NCBI RefSeq assembly: GCF_022808175.1
Contig: NZ_JALGBX010000007.1
Coordinates: 186,001 to 250,000, forward strand
DNA from: Streptomyces sp. AP-93
GTDB taxonomy: Bacteria; Actinomycetota; Actinomycetes; Streptomycetales; Streptomycetaceae
Length of the DNA stretch: 64,000 nt
Direction: 5' to 3'
Below, in pieces: positions 36,802 through 45,413 of the stretch. How positions within the stretch are numbered: the stretch's first letter is position 1; every line of letters begins with the position of its first letter. The position numbers and the translations under genes were made by a program. The notes under the pieces are model-generated. The model ran no database searches. It was given only the letters and a program-made list of their open reading frames with translations, and was not told the DNA's origin.

Positions 36802-37248
36802 GTGAACGTGTCCGGTGGAGAGGTGGCCGGGATCCTCGTGGCCGTCTTCTGGGCCATCCTGGTCTCCTTCCTCGCCGTGGTGCTGGTGAGGCTGGCCCAG
36901 GTGCTCAAGGCGACCACCAAGCTGGTGGCCGACGTGACCGAGCAGGCCGTCCCGCTGCTCGCGGACGCCTCCACCACCGTCCGCTCCGCCCGCACCCAGC
37001 TCGACCGGGTCGACGCCATCGCGAGCGACGTACAGGAAGTCACCTCCAACGCCTCCGCACTGTCCTCCACCGTCGCGTCCACCTTCGGCGGCCCGCTCGT
37101 CAAGGTCGCGGCCTTCGGCTACGGCGTCCGCAAGGCGCTGGGCAAGGGCGGCGCGAACGCGCAGGACGCGCCGGGCACGACCTCCCGACGGACCGTGATC
37201 GTCGGCCGTACGGTGCCGGCGGCCCGGCGCCGGAAGCAGAAGGGCTGA
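36802..37248 (+). CDS. DUF948 family membrane protein
   Basis: The 148-residue protein has one N-terminal membrane segment (about residues 8-31, GILVAVFWAILVSFLAVVLV), then an amphipathic region rich in Ala/Thr/Asp with the heptad look of DUF948 proteins (TEQAVPLLADASTTVRSART), and a basic tail ending RRRKQKG. Function is unknown. It is always found just before the next small gene and alaS in Streptomyces. Confidence 0.85.
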   Translation: MNVSGGEVAGILVAVFWAILVSFLAVVLVRLAQVLKATTKLVADVTEQAVPLLADASTTVRSARTQLDRVDAIASDVQEVTSNASALSSTVASTFGGPLVKVAAFGYGVRKALGKGGANAQDAPGTTSRRTVIVGRTVPAARRRKQKG

Positions 37249-37256
37249 GATCTCCG

Positions 37257-37592
37257 ATGTTCCGCCGAGCCTTCTGGTTCACCGCCGGCGCGGCCGCCGG
37301 CGTGTGGGCCACCACCAAGGTCAACCGGCAGCTCAAGAAGCTGACGCCGGAGAGCCTCGCCGCCCAGGCCGCCGACAAGGCGATCGAGGCGGGCCACCGC
37401 CTCAAGGACTTCGCCCTCGACGTCAGGTCGGGAATGTCGCAGCGCGAGGACGAGCTGAACGACGCACTGGGACTCCACCAGGATCCCGACCTGCCCGCCA
37501 ACGTCACCGCCCTTCCCGGGCCGAGGCGGCTGCGGGCCATCGAGCACGACCAGACCACACAGTTTTCGTACAACCGGAATGAGGACCACTGA
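37257..37592 (+). CDS. Small conserved protein upstream of alaS
   Basis: The 111-residue protein starts with a short hydrophobic segment ([17 protein letters not shown]), followed by a helical part ([20 protein letters not shown]) and a charged C-terminus. Streptomyces genomes have a small conserved family at this position; no function is known. It starts 8 bp after the DUF948 gene and its stop overlaps the alaS start (TGATG), so it is co-translated with both. Confidence 0.8.
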   Translation: MFRRAFWFTAGAAAGVWATTKVNRQLKKLTPESLAAQAADKAIEAGHRLKDFALDVRSGMSQREDELNDALGLHQDPDLPANVTALPGPRRLRAIEHDQTTQFSYNRNEDH

Positions 37593-40261
37593 TGGAGTCG
37601 GCTGAAATTCGCCGCCGCTGGCTGAGCTTCTTCGAGGAGCGCGGTCACACCGTTGTCCCTTCGGCGTCGCTCATCGCGGACGACCCGACTCTGCTGCTGG
37701 TCAACGCGGGCATGGTGCCCTTCAAGCCGTACTTCCTCGGCGAGGTCAAGCCGCCCGGGTCGACGCTCACCAGCGTGCAGAAGTGCGTCCGTACGCCGGA
37801 CATCGAAGAGGTCGGCAAGACCACCCGCCACGGCACGTTCTTCCAGATGTGCGGCAACTTCTCCTTCGGCGAGTACTTCAAGGAAGGCGCCATCAAGTAC
37901 GCCTGGGAGCTCCTCACCAGCTCCGTGGCGGACGGCGGCTACGGCCTCGAGCCGGAGAAGCTCTGGATCACCGTCTACCTCGACGACGACGAGGCCGAGA
38001 CCATCTGGCGCGACGTCGTCGGCGTCCCCTCCGAGCGCATCCAGCGCCTGGGCAAGAAGGACAACTTCTGGTCCATGGGCGTCCCGGGTCCCTGCGGTCC
38101 CTGCTCCGAGATCAACTACGACCGCGGCCCGGAGTTCGGCGTCGAGGGCGGCCCCGCCGTCAACGACGAGCGCTACGTGGAGATCTGGAACCTGGTCTTC
38201 ATGCAGTACGAGCGCGGCGCCGGCGACGGGAAGGAAGACTTCCCGATCCTCGGCGACCTGCCGTCGAAGAACATCGACACCGGTCTCGGTCTCGAGCGCC
38301 TCGCCATGATCCTGCAGGGCGTACAGAACATGTACGAGACCGACACCCTGCAGGTGGTGATGGACAAGGCCACCGAGCTGACCGGCGTGCGGTACGGCGC
38401 CGCGAAGGGCACCGACGTCTCGATGCGCGTGGTCGCCGACCACATCCGCACCTCCGTCATGCTCATCGGCGACGGCGTGACCCCCGGCAACGAGGGCCGC
38501 GGCTACGTGCTGCGCCGCATCATGCGCCGCGCCATCCGCAACATGCGCCTCATGGGCGCCACCGGCCCGGTGGTCCAGGAGCTCGTCGACGTCGTGATCA
38601 ACACGATGGGGCAGCAGTACCCGGAGCTCGTGACCGACCGCAAGCGCATCGAGACCGTCGCGCTCGCCGAAGAGGCCGCCTTCGTGAAGGCCCTGCGCGG
38701 CGGCACGAACATCCTCGACACCGCCATCACCGAGACCAAGGCCACCGGTGGCTCGATCCTGGCCGGCGACAAGGCGTTCCTGCTCCACGACACCTGGGGC
38801 TTCCCGATCGACCTGACCCTGGAGATGGCCGCCGAACAGGGCCTCTCCGTGGACCAGGACGGCTTCCGCCGCCTGATGCAGGAGCAGAAGGACAAGGCCA
38901 AGGCCGACGCCAAGGCCAAGAAGACCGGTCACGCGGACATGTCCGCCTACCGGGAGATCGCCGACGGCTCCGGCGCCACCGAGTTCACCGGCTACGCCAC
39001 CAACCAGGGCGAGTCCACCATCGTCGGCCTCCTGGTCAACGGCGTCTCCTCGCCCGCCGCCTCCGAGGGCGACGAGGTCGAGGTCGTCCTCGACCGCACC
39101 CCCTTCTACGCCGAGGGCGGCGGCCAGCTCGCCGACCAGGGCCGGATCAAGCTCGACTCGGGCGCGATCATCAACGTCCGCGACGTGCAGCAGCCGGTCC
39201 CGGGCGTCTCCGTGCACAAGGGCTCCGTCCAGGTCGGCGAGGTGACGGTGGGCGCCTCCGCGTACGCCGCCATCGACGTGAACCGCCGCCGGGCCATCGC
39301 CCGCGCCCACTCGGCCACGCACCTCACCCACCAGGCGCTGCGCGACGCGCTCGGCCCGACGGCCGCCCAGGCCGGCTCCGAGAACTCGCCCGGGCGCTTC
39401 CGCTTCGACTTCGGCTCGCCGAACGCCGTCCCCGGCTCGGTCCTCACCGACGTGGAGCAGAAGATCAACGACGTGCTCTCCCGCGAGCTCGACGTCACCG
39501 CCGAGATCCTGAGCATCGACGAGGCGAAGAAGCAGGGCGCCATCGCCGAGTTCGGCGAGAAGTACGGCGAGCGCGTGCGCGTCGTCACCATCGGCGACTT
39601 CTCCAAGGAGCTGTGCGGCGGCACCCACGTGGCGAACACCAGCCAGCTCGGCCTGGTGAAGCTGCTCGGCGAGTCCTCCATCGGCTCCGGCGTGCGCCGC
39701 GTCGAGGCCCTGGTCGGCGTGGACGCGTACAACTTCCTCGCCAAGGAGCACACGGTCGTCGCCCAGCTCCAGGAGCTGGTCAAGGGCCGTCCGGAGGAGC
39801 TGCCGGAGAAGATCGCCTCCATGCTCGGCAAGCTGAAGGACGCCGAGAAGGAGATCGAGAAGTTCCGCGCGGAGAAGGTCCTCCAGGCCGCCGCCGGCCT
39901 CGCCGCCAACGCCCAGAACATCCACGGCGTCGCCCTCGTCGTGGGCACCGTGCCGGACGGCACCGGCGCCGACGACCTGCGCAAGCTGGTCCTCGACGTC
40001 CGCGGCCGCATCCAGGGTGACCGCCCGGCCGTCGTGGCCCTGTTCACCACGGCGAACGACCGCCCGCTGACCGTCATCGCGACCAACGAGGCCGCCCGCG
40101 AGCGCGGCCTCAAGGCCGGCGACCTGGTCCGTACGGCCGCCAAGACCCTCGGCGGCGGCGGTGGCGGCAAGCCGGACGTGGCCCAGGGCGGTGGCCAGAA
40201 CCCGGCCGCCATCCCGCAGGCCATCAGCGCCGTCGAGCGCCTCGTCGTAGAGACGGCCTGA
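37592..40261 (+). CDS. alaS: Alanine--tRNA ligase
   Basis: The 889-residue class II synthetase has the usual layout. The aminoacylation domain contains the early motif YFLGEVKPP and [16 protein letters not shown], the editing domain has zinc/active-site motifs HSATH and CGGTH, and the C-Ala domain has a Gly-rich [15 protein letters not shown] end. It charges tRNA-Ala. Codons are those of a highly expressed gene. In other Streptomyces ruvX follows directly; here an IscB element is inserted immediately after the stop. Confidence 0.97.
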   Translation: MESAEIRRRWLSFFEERGHTVVPSASLIADDPTLLLVNAGMVPFKPYFLGEVKPPGSTLTSVQKCVRTPDIEEVGKTTRHGTFFQMCGNFSFGEYFKEGAIKYAWELLTSSVADGGYGLEPEKLWITVYLDDDEAETIWRDVVGVPSERIQRLGKKDNFWSMGVPGPCGPCSEINYDRGPEFGVEGGPAVNDERYVEIWNLVFMQYERGAGDGKEDFPILGDLPSKNIDTGLGLERLAMILQGVQNMYETDTLQVVMDKATELTGVRYGAAKGTDVSMRVVADHIRTSVMLIGDGVTPGNEGRGYVLRRIMRRAIRNMRLMGATGPVVQELVDVVINTMGQQYPELVTDRKRIETVALAEEAAFVKALRGGTNILDTAITETKATGGSILAGDKAFLLHDTWGFPIDLTLEMAAEQGLSVDQDGFRRLMQEQKDKAKADAKAKKTGHADMSAYREIADGSGATEFTGYATNQGESTIVGLLVNGVSSPAASEGDEVEVVLDRTPFYAEGGGQLADQGRIKLDSGAIINVRDVQQPVPGVSVHKGSVQVGEVTVGASAYAAIDVNRRRAIARAHSATHLTHQALRDALGPTAAQAGSENSPGRFRFDFGSPNAVPGSVLTDVEQKINDVLSRELDVTAEILSIDEAKKQGAIAEFGEKYGERVRVVTIGDFSKELCGGTHVANTSQLGLVKLLGESSIGSGVRRVEALVGVDAYNFLAKEHTVVAQLQELVKGRPEELPEKIASMLGKLKDAEKEIEKFRAEKVLQAAAGLAANAQNIHGVALVVGTVPDGTGADDLRKLVLDVRGRIQGDRPAVVALFTTANDRPLTVIATNEAARERGLKAGDLVRTAAKTLGGGGGGKPDVAQGGGQNPAAIPQAISAVERLVVETA

Positions 40262-40262
40262 A

Positions 40263-40599
40263 GGTAACGGGATCCCCCTCCTGAAGGAGGGGGCTTTCAG
40301 CCGCACTGGCTGAGGGCCGCCGTTACCAGCACCAGCCAACGACACACGTGTGGAGGTGAACGAAGTTGGCTACGTACCGCGTAGGACGGAAGACCGACCA
40401 AGCTGTGCTTCCTCAGCAGCTTGCTCTCGAATTCGCGTCAGCAGACACCCCCCGGATCGGGGACGAAACGGGACTCGAACGCCGCAAGGCACCCGGCGCG
40501 GTACATGTGCGAGGGGAGATGCCCGACGCTTCACCTGGCGCCGGGCGCGTCACCCCCAACCACCAGGTTGGGGAGAAGGCCCGTGAGGGCCACCCCGTC
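40263..40599 (+). ncRNA. Candidate omegaRNA of IscB
   Basis: IscB guide RNAs are encoded directly upstream of the gene, with the guide at the 5' end. This 337-bp stretch is strongly structured. An outer stem GGTAACGG/CCGTTACC (40263-40270/40320-40327) encloses two hairpins, CCCCCTCC-TGAA-GGAGGGGG (40274-40293) and TCAGCC/GGCTGA (40297-40313). Further on come a long-range CCGGCGC/GCGCCGG pairing (about 40492/40540), CCCCAACC-ACCA-GGTTGGGG (40553-40572) and GGCCC-GTGA-GGGCC (40579-40592) just before the iscB start. The preceding guide would be the alaS 3' end. The region can also be read as protein in frame with iscB, but without family-like sequence. Confidence 0.65.
40274..40293 (+). terminator. 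GC-rich hairpin just after alaS
   Basis: CCCCCTCC-TGAA-GGAGGGGG followed by CTTTC. It may terminate alaS transcripts, and it is also the left-end palindrome and first stem of the proposed omegaRNA. Confidence 0.6.
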
Positions 40600-41910
40600 G
40601 TGTTCGTCCTGGACAAGCACGGCACACCGCTCCAACCCACCAGCCCCCCCAGAGCCCGCAAGCTCCTCTGCCAGGGCCGGGCCGTCGTGGCCCGGCACAC
40701 TCCATTCGTGATCCGGCTCAAAGACCGTACGGTCTGCGCATCGCAGGTGGACGGTGTGGAACTCGGGATCGACCCCGGCTCGAAGCACACCGGCATCGCC
40801 GTGTTGACCGCGAAGAACGGTGAGCGCCGTGGCCTGTACGCGGTCGAACTCGCCCACCGGGGCAGCGTGATCCGGGACAAGCTGACCGCTCGTGCCGCCT
40901 ACCGGCGTGGCAGGCGCAGCCGCAACCTGCGCTACCGCGCGCCTCGCTTCTCCAACCGGGCCCGTCCCCAGGGCTGGCTCGCCCCGTCGCTGCGTCACCG
41001 CGTGGACACGACCATGTCGTGGACCGACCGGCTCGCACGCTGGGCACCCGTCCGAGCGGTGCATGTGGAACGGGTCGCGTTCGACACCCACGCCATGTCC
41101 AACGGCGGACCGCTGGAAGGGGCCGAGTACCAGCACGGCACCCTGCACGGCACAGAAGTCCGCGAATACCTCCTCGCCAAGTGGAGGAGGTCCTGCGCCT
41201 ACTGCGGCATCACCGGAGTGCCCCTCAACATCGACCACATCCACCCCCGCTCACGCAGCGGCAGCGACCGCATCTCCAACCTGTGCACCGCCTGCATCCC
41301 CTGCAACGAGAAGAAGTCCAACCAGCTCGTCGAAGACTTCCTCAGGCAATCGCCGTGCCAGCTGGCCCGCATCCTTGCCCAGGCAAAAGCCCCACTCCGC
41401 GACGCGGCAGCCGTCAATGCCACCCGCTGGGTACTCTGGCACGCCCTTGATACCGCGTTCCCTAACGTGCACACGGCGTCCGGTGGCCGCACGAAGTGGA
41501 ACCGGATGCGGACCGGTACCCCGAAGACCCACACCCTCGACGCCCTGTGCGTCGGCGAACTCGACACCATCACCCGTACCCCGGCCCGCGTCCTCGCGGT
41601 CACCGCGACCGGGCGCGGCACTTACGCCCGCACACGCACCGACAAGTACGGCTTCCCCCGCCTACGGCTGCCCAGGCAGAAACAGTTCTTCGGCTACCAG
41701 ACCGGCGATTTGGCTAGCGCAGTCGTACGTACCGGCAAGAAGGCCGGTACCCACGTCGGCCGGGTCGCCGTCCGCGCCACCGGCCGCTTCAACATCAAAA
41801 CCGCACACGGCCTCATCCAGGGCATCGGACACAAACACTTCCGGCTCCTCCAACGGGCCGACGGCTACGCCTACACCGCCCGACCCGAAGGCCCCACCGT
41901 TGCCATCTGA
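40600..41910 (+). CDS. iscB: IscB RNA-guided nuclease (RRXRR/RuvC-HNH, Cas9 ancestor family)
   Basis: The 436-residue protein has all IscB parts in order. The PLMP-like N-terminus reads MFVLDKHGTPLQPTSP; RuvC-I is LGIDPGSKHTGIAV with D58; the arginine-rich bridge helix is AYRRGRRSRNLRYR; RuvC-II is AVHVERVAF with E157. An inserted HNH domain has CAYCG, DHIHPRSRSGS (D212-H213) and CTACIPCNEKKSNQ. RuvC-III is KTHTLDALCVGEL (H311, D314), and the C-terminal target-motif-interacting segment includes RQKQFFGYQTGD. Both nuclease domains look intact, so it should cut both DNA strands under omegaRNA guidance. GTG 40600 gives the canonical MFVLDK start; a frame from 40366 (514 codons) would translate the omegaRNA and is less likely. 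Confidence 0.9.
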   Translation: MFVLDKHGTPLQPTSPPRARKLLCQGRAVVARHTPFVIRLKDRTVCASQVDGVELGIDPGSKHTGIAVLTAKNGERRGLYAVELAHRGSVIRDKLTARAAYRRGRRSRNLRYRAPRFSNRARPQGWLAPSLRHRVDTTMSWTDRLARWAPVRAVHVERVAFDTHAMSNGGPLEGAEYQHGTLHGTEVREYLLAKWRRSCAYCGITGVPLNIDHIHPRSRSGSDRISNLCTACIPCNEKKSNQLVEDFLRQSPCQLARILAQAKAPLRDAAAVNATRWVLWHALDTAFPNVHTASGGRTKWNRMRTGTPKTHTLDALCVGELDTITRTPARVLAVTATGRGTYARTRTDKYGFPRLRLPRQKQFFGYQTGDLASAVVRTGKKAGTHVGRVAVRATGRFNIKTAHGLIQGIGHKHFRLLQRADGYAYTARPEGPTVAI

Positions 41911-41974
41911 CCGCCATCGGCAGAGCGAGATGACCTCCGGGGCTCCGCGCCTCCGGCCCAAGGGTTCGTTTCCT

Positions 41975-41994
41975 CCCCCAGCTAAAGCAGGGGG
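41975..41994. repeat. Right-end hairpin of the IscB element
   Basis: CCCCC-A-GCT-AA-AGC-A-GGGGG lies 64 bp after the iscB stop, then TATCC. It mirrors the left-end GGATCCCCCTCC palindrome. Confidence 0.6.
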
Positions 41995-42013
41995 TATCCA
42001 CGAAAGAAGTCCG

Positions 42014-42484
42014 ATGACACTGCGCCGCGGCCGCCGTCTGGCCATCGATGTCGGTGACGCCCGGATCGGGGTCGCCTCGTGCGACCCCGACGGGGTGCTG
42101 GCCACACCGGTGGAAACCGTTCCGGGCCGGGACATCCCCTTCGCCCACCGGCGGCTGCGGCAGCTCGTCGCGGAGTACGAGCCCATCGAGGTGGTGGTCG
42201 GTCTGCCCCGCTCGCTCAGCGGGCGGGAAGGGCCGGCCGCGGCCAAGTGCCGCGCCTTCGCCACGGAACTGGCGAAGGGCATCAAGCCCGTGACGGTGCG
42301 TCTGGTGGACGAGCGGATGACGACGGTCACCGCCGCCCAGGGCCTGCGGGCCTCGGGGAAGAACGCGAAGAAGAGCCGGTCGGTCATCGATCAGGCGGCC
42401 GCCGTGGTGATCCTGCAGAACGCTCTTGAGACCGAACGGGTATCAGGTAATCCGCCCGGTGAGTGCGTCGAAGTGGTTGTCTGA
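42014..42484 (+). CDS. ruvX: Holliday junction resolvase-like protein RuvX (YqgF)
   Basis: The 156-residue RNase H-fold protein has the family's acidic residues in LAIDVGDARIGVA, VDERMTT and SRSVIDQAAAV. YqgF proteins act in rRNA 5'-end maturation or as junction resolvases; both have been reported. It should be co-transcribed with alaS, but the IscB element now lies between them. Its own ribosome-binding site (GAAAGAAG) lies outside the element, so translation should be unaffected. mltG follows. Confidence 0.93.
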   Translation: MTLRRGRRLAIDVGDARIGVASCDPDGVLATPVETVPGRDIPFAHRRLRQLVAEYEPIEVVVGLPRSLSGREGPAAAKCRAFATELAKGIKPVTVRLVDERMTTVTAAQGLRASGKNAKKSRSVIDQAAAVVILQNALETERVSGNPPGECVEVVV

Positions 42485-42611
42485 TCGCGATACGGTAACG
42501 TTCCGCGCGATGTGACGGCATTCGAACAGCCGTCGCCCATCAGAAGAGGCGGCACCGTGTGCCGCGGCGGACGGAGCCGCGGCCAACGCCCTGCGGCGCG
42601 CTAGGGGATCG

Positions 42612-44399
42612 ATGACTGAGTATGGCCGGGGCCCTGGCCCCGAACCGTGGCATCCCGAGGACCCGCAGTACGGGGACCAGGGGTGGAACGGGCACGAGGC
42701 CCAGCAGGGTCAGATGCCCTACGTCGGAGGCCCGCAGCAGTACCAGCAGGAGCCTCAGCCTCAGCAGGCCTACTACGCGCAGCAGCAGGCCCAGTACCCC
42801 CAGGCCCAGCAGATGCCGTACCCGCAGGAACAGCAGCAACAGCAGCAGCACATGCAGTATCCGCAGCACCCGCAGCAGCAGCAACAACATCCGCAGCACC
42901 AGTACCAGCAGCAGCACCAGCAGACGTACGGGGGCCAGGGGCAGGGCCAGGGCCAGCTCTGGGACACCGGTCAGGGCCAGGTCTGGGACACGGGCCAGGG
43001 CCAGTACGCCCCGGCCCCGCAGGCCGCCGACCCGTACGCGGGCGCGGATCCGTACGCGCAGCAGCAGGCGAGCGGCTACCCCGGCGAGGCCCCCGACCTC
43101 TACGGCACGCCCGAGGCCTTTCCGCCGCCGAGGCCGCCGAGCATGAGGCACCTGCAGACCGAGGAGCTGCCCTGGCAGGAGGAAGAGGACGCCGCGGCCG
43201 ACTCCTTCCTCGCGGGCGGCGGCGGCAGCGGCGGTGACGACGGCGACGACGGTGACGGCGACGACGGCGGGCGCGGCGGCCGCCGGTCGGGCCGCTCCGG
43301 CGGCAAACCGAAGAAGCGCAGCGGCATGGCCTGCCTCATCGCGGCCGTGGTCATCGTCGGCGTGGTCGGCGGTGGCGGCTACTACGGCTACAGCTACCTC
43401 AAGGACAAGTTCTCCGCGGCCGAGGACTTCGCGGGCGACGGCATCGACGAGACCGTCGACGTGGAGATCCCCAAGGGCGCGGGCCTCGGCCAGATGGGCC
43501 GCATCCTCAAGGAGGCCGGCGTGGTCGCGAGCGCCCAGGCCTTCGTGAACGCCGCGACGGCCAGGCCCGGGGGCAAGGAGATCCAGCCGGGCATCTACCC
43601 GCTCAAGAAGAAGATGTCCGCCGCGGCCGCGGTCGCCGTCATGACCGACCCCTCCAAGCTGCACGTGCTCACCATCACCGAGGGCATGCGCAACACCACG
43701 GTCTACGAAGCGATCGACAAGAAGCTCGAAAAGCCGGCCGGCACCACCAAGGACATCGCCTTCAAGCAGGCCAAGGCCCTCGGCCTGCCCGCCTGGGCGA
43801 ACAACGACAAGAACATCATGGACCCGCTCGAGGGCTTCCTGTACCCGATGCGCTACGACCTGACCAAGGACAGCACTCCCGAGTCCCTGCTCAAGCAGAT
43901 GGTCAAGAACGCGACGGACAAGTACACGGAGCTCGGAGTCGAGGGCAAGGCCAAGGAACTGGGGCTGGACAACCCGCTCCAGGTGATCACGGTCGCCAGC
44001 CTCGTCAACGCCGAGGGCAAGAACCACGACGACTTCCGGAAGATGTCCGAAGTGGTTTACAACCGCCTGAAGAAGACCAATGACGTCACGAACCGGAAGA
44101 TCGAGTTCGACTCGACGTACAACTACGTCAAGGGCACGAGCGAGATCAACTTCAACATCGTGGAGGCCAAGGCCTTCGTCCACCCCTACAACACGCACAA
44201 CGTGGCGGGCCTGCCCCCGGGCCCGATCGGGAACCCCGGTCTGGATGCGCTGACCGCTACGCTCGACCCCGACCACGGCGGCTGGATGTTCTTCGTGTCG
44301 GTCGACGGCGACAAGACGACCTTCACCCAGACCTACGACGATCACCTCAAGCTCGTCGCCGAGTTCCAGGAACGGCAGAAGCAGAAGAACGGCGGGTAG
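42612..44399 (+). CDS. mltG: Endolytic transglycosylase MltG
   Basis: The 595-residue protein has a long cytoplasmic Gln/Pro/Tyr-rich region (residues 1-190, with many QQQ runs), an acidic Gly/Asp stretch, one membrane segment (about 237-258), and the extracytoplasmic YceG/MltG domain. The catalytic Glu lies in VASLVNAEGKNHDDF (E468), and VYNRLKK and GNPGLDALTATL are typical. MltG cuts nascent glycan strands and sets chain length. The Q-rich region is much longer than in other bacteria and may bind partners in tip growth. ATG 42612 follows AGGGG. Confidence 0.93.
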   Translation: MTEYGRGPGPEPWHPEDPQYGDQGWNGHEAQQGQMPYVGGPQQYQQEPQPQQAYYAQQQAQYPQAQQMPYPQEQQQQQQHMQYPQHPQQQQQHPQHQYQQQHQQTYGGQGQGQGQLWDTGQGQVWDTGQGQYAPAPQAADPYAGADPYAQQQASGYPGEAPDLYGTPEAFPPPRPPSMRHLQTEELPWQEEEDAAADSFLAGGGGSGGDDGDDGDGDDGGRGGRRSGRSGGKPKKRSGMACLIAAVVIVGVVGGGGYYGYSYLKDKFSAAEDFAGDGIDETVDVEIPKGAGLGQMGRILKEAGVVASAQAFVNAATARPGGKEIQPGIYPLKKKMSAAAAVAVMTDPSKLHVLTITEGMRNTTVYEAIDKKLEKPAGTTKDIAFKQAKALGLPAWANNDKNIMDPLEGFLYPMRYDLTKDSTPESLLKQMVKNATDKYTELGVEGKAKELGLDNPLQVITVASLVNAEGKNHDDFRKMSEVVYNRLKKTNDVTNRKIEFDSTYNYVKGTSEINFNIVEAKAFVHPYNTHNVAGLPPGPIGNPGLDALTATLDPDHGGWMFFVSVDGDKTTFTQTYDDHLKLVAEFQERQKQKNGG

Positions 44400-44405
44400 C
44401 AGGAC

Positions 44406-45233
44406 ATGTCACGGATACGGGCCGCGGTGCTGGGTTCGCCCATCGAGCACTCCCTCTCACCGGTGCTGCACCGCGCCGCGTACCAGGAGCTCGGCCTCGG
44501 AGGCCGGTCGTACGACCGCTTCGAGATCGACGAGGCCGCGCTCCCCGGTTTCATCGCGCAGCTCGGCCCCGAGTGGGCCGGGCTGTCGCTGACCATGCCG
44601 CTCAAGCGGGCGATCATCCCGCTGCTCGACGAGATCAGCGACACCGCCGCCTCCGTGGAGACGGTCAACACCGTCGTCTTCACCGAGGACGGCAGCAAGG
44701 TCGGTGACAACACCGACATCCCGGGCCTGCTCGCGGCGCTGAGCGAGCAGGGCGTCCGGAAGGTGGAGTCCGCAGCCGTCCTCGGAGCGGGCGCCACCGC
44801 CTCCTCGGCCCTCGCCGCGCTGGCCCGGATCTGCACCGGCGAGGTGACCGCGTACGTACGCTCCGAGGCCCGGGCCGCCGAGATGCGCGCGTGGGGCGAG
44901 CGGCTCGGCGTGGACGTCCGTACGGCCGACTGGTCGCGGGCGGCCGAGGCGCTGGCCGCGCCGCTGGTCATCGCCACCACCCCGGCCGGTGCCACGGACG
45001 AGCTGGCCGCCTCCGTGCCGGCCGCTCCGGGCACCCTCTTCGACGTCCTGTACGACCCCTGGCCCACGCCCCTGGCCGCGGCCTGGACGCACCGCGGCGG
45101 AAAGCTCCTCGGCGGCCTCGACCTCCTGGTCCACCAGGCGGTCCTCCAGGTCGAGCTGATGACCGGCTGCCCCACCGCTCCGCTCGGGGCCATGCGCGCC
45201 GCGGGCGAGGCGGCGCTGCGCGCCCGCCACTGA
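44406..45233 (+). CDS. aroE: Shikimate 5-dehydrogenase
   Basis: The 275-residue enzyme reduces 3-dehydroshikimate with NADPH. The substrate residues SLSP near the start, the catalytic Lys in LTMPLK and Asp in GDNTD are present, as is the nucleotide-binding AVLGAGATASSALAAL. It begins 6 bp after mltG and is co-transcribed. The rest of the late shikimate genes (aroC, aroK, aroB) follow after 180 bp. Confidence 0.95.
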   Translation: MSRIRAAVLGSPIEHSLSPVLHRAAYQELGLGGRSYDRFEIDEAALPGFIAQLGPEWAGLSLTMPLKRAIIPLLDEISDTAASVETVNTVVFTEDGSKVGDNTDIPGLLAALSEQGVRKVESAAVLGAGATASSALAALARICTGEVTAYVRSEARAAEMRAWGERLGVDVRTADWSRAAEALAAPLVIATTPAGATDELAASVPAAPGTLFDVLYDPWPTPLAAAWTHRGGKLLGGLDLLVHQAVLQVELMTGCPTAPLGAMRAAGEAALRARH

Positions 45234-45413
45234 GCCGGAGCGGAACCCCTTTCTAGATCCACATGTCGCCCCGGGCAGAGGTGCGCCGCCGTCCGACAGC
45301 TGGACCGGAGGGCGGTGTACCGGCCCGGACATGGGAGGATCGGGTGAAGGCGGGTCAGGGCCGCGCACCCGATCGCGCCATCGACGGATCAGGCGCGAGC
45401 ACGAGGAGCATCG

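Larger units (their letters stand above)
40262..42000 (+). mobile_element. IscB element (IS200/IS605 superfamily, no TnpA) between alaS and ruvX
   Basis: The element starts at or next to the alaS stop and ends about 14 bp before ruvX. Its ends carry subterminal palindromes in mirrored form: left GGGATCCCCCTCCTGAAGGA (40269-40288), right hairpin CCCCC..GGGGG at 41975-41994 followed by TATCC, so that both ends read GGAT(A)CCCCCT inwards. It contains the omegaRNA region and iscB but no TnpA, so it is either mobilised in trans or fixed. Exact borders need an empty site. Confidence 0.7.

Noticed and set aside
37100..40345. A 1081-codon open frame on the minus strand across alaS
   Set aside because: It is the antisense shadow of alaS; its residues are Gly/Val/Leu/His-rich without any family motif, while the plus strand encodes a complete alanyl-tRNA synthetase.
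40366..40599. N-terminal 78-codon extension of IscB
   Set aside because: It lies in the strongly structured omegaRNA region, has no homology that I recognise, and the canonical IscB start MFVLDK occurs at a GTG at 40600.
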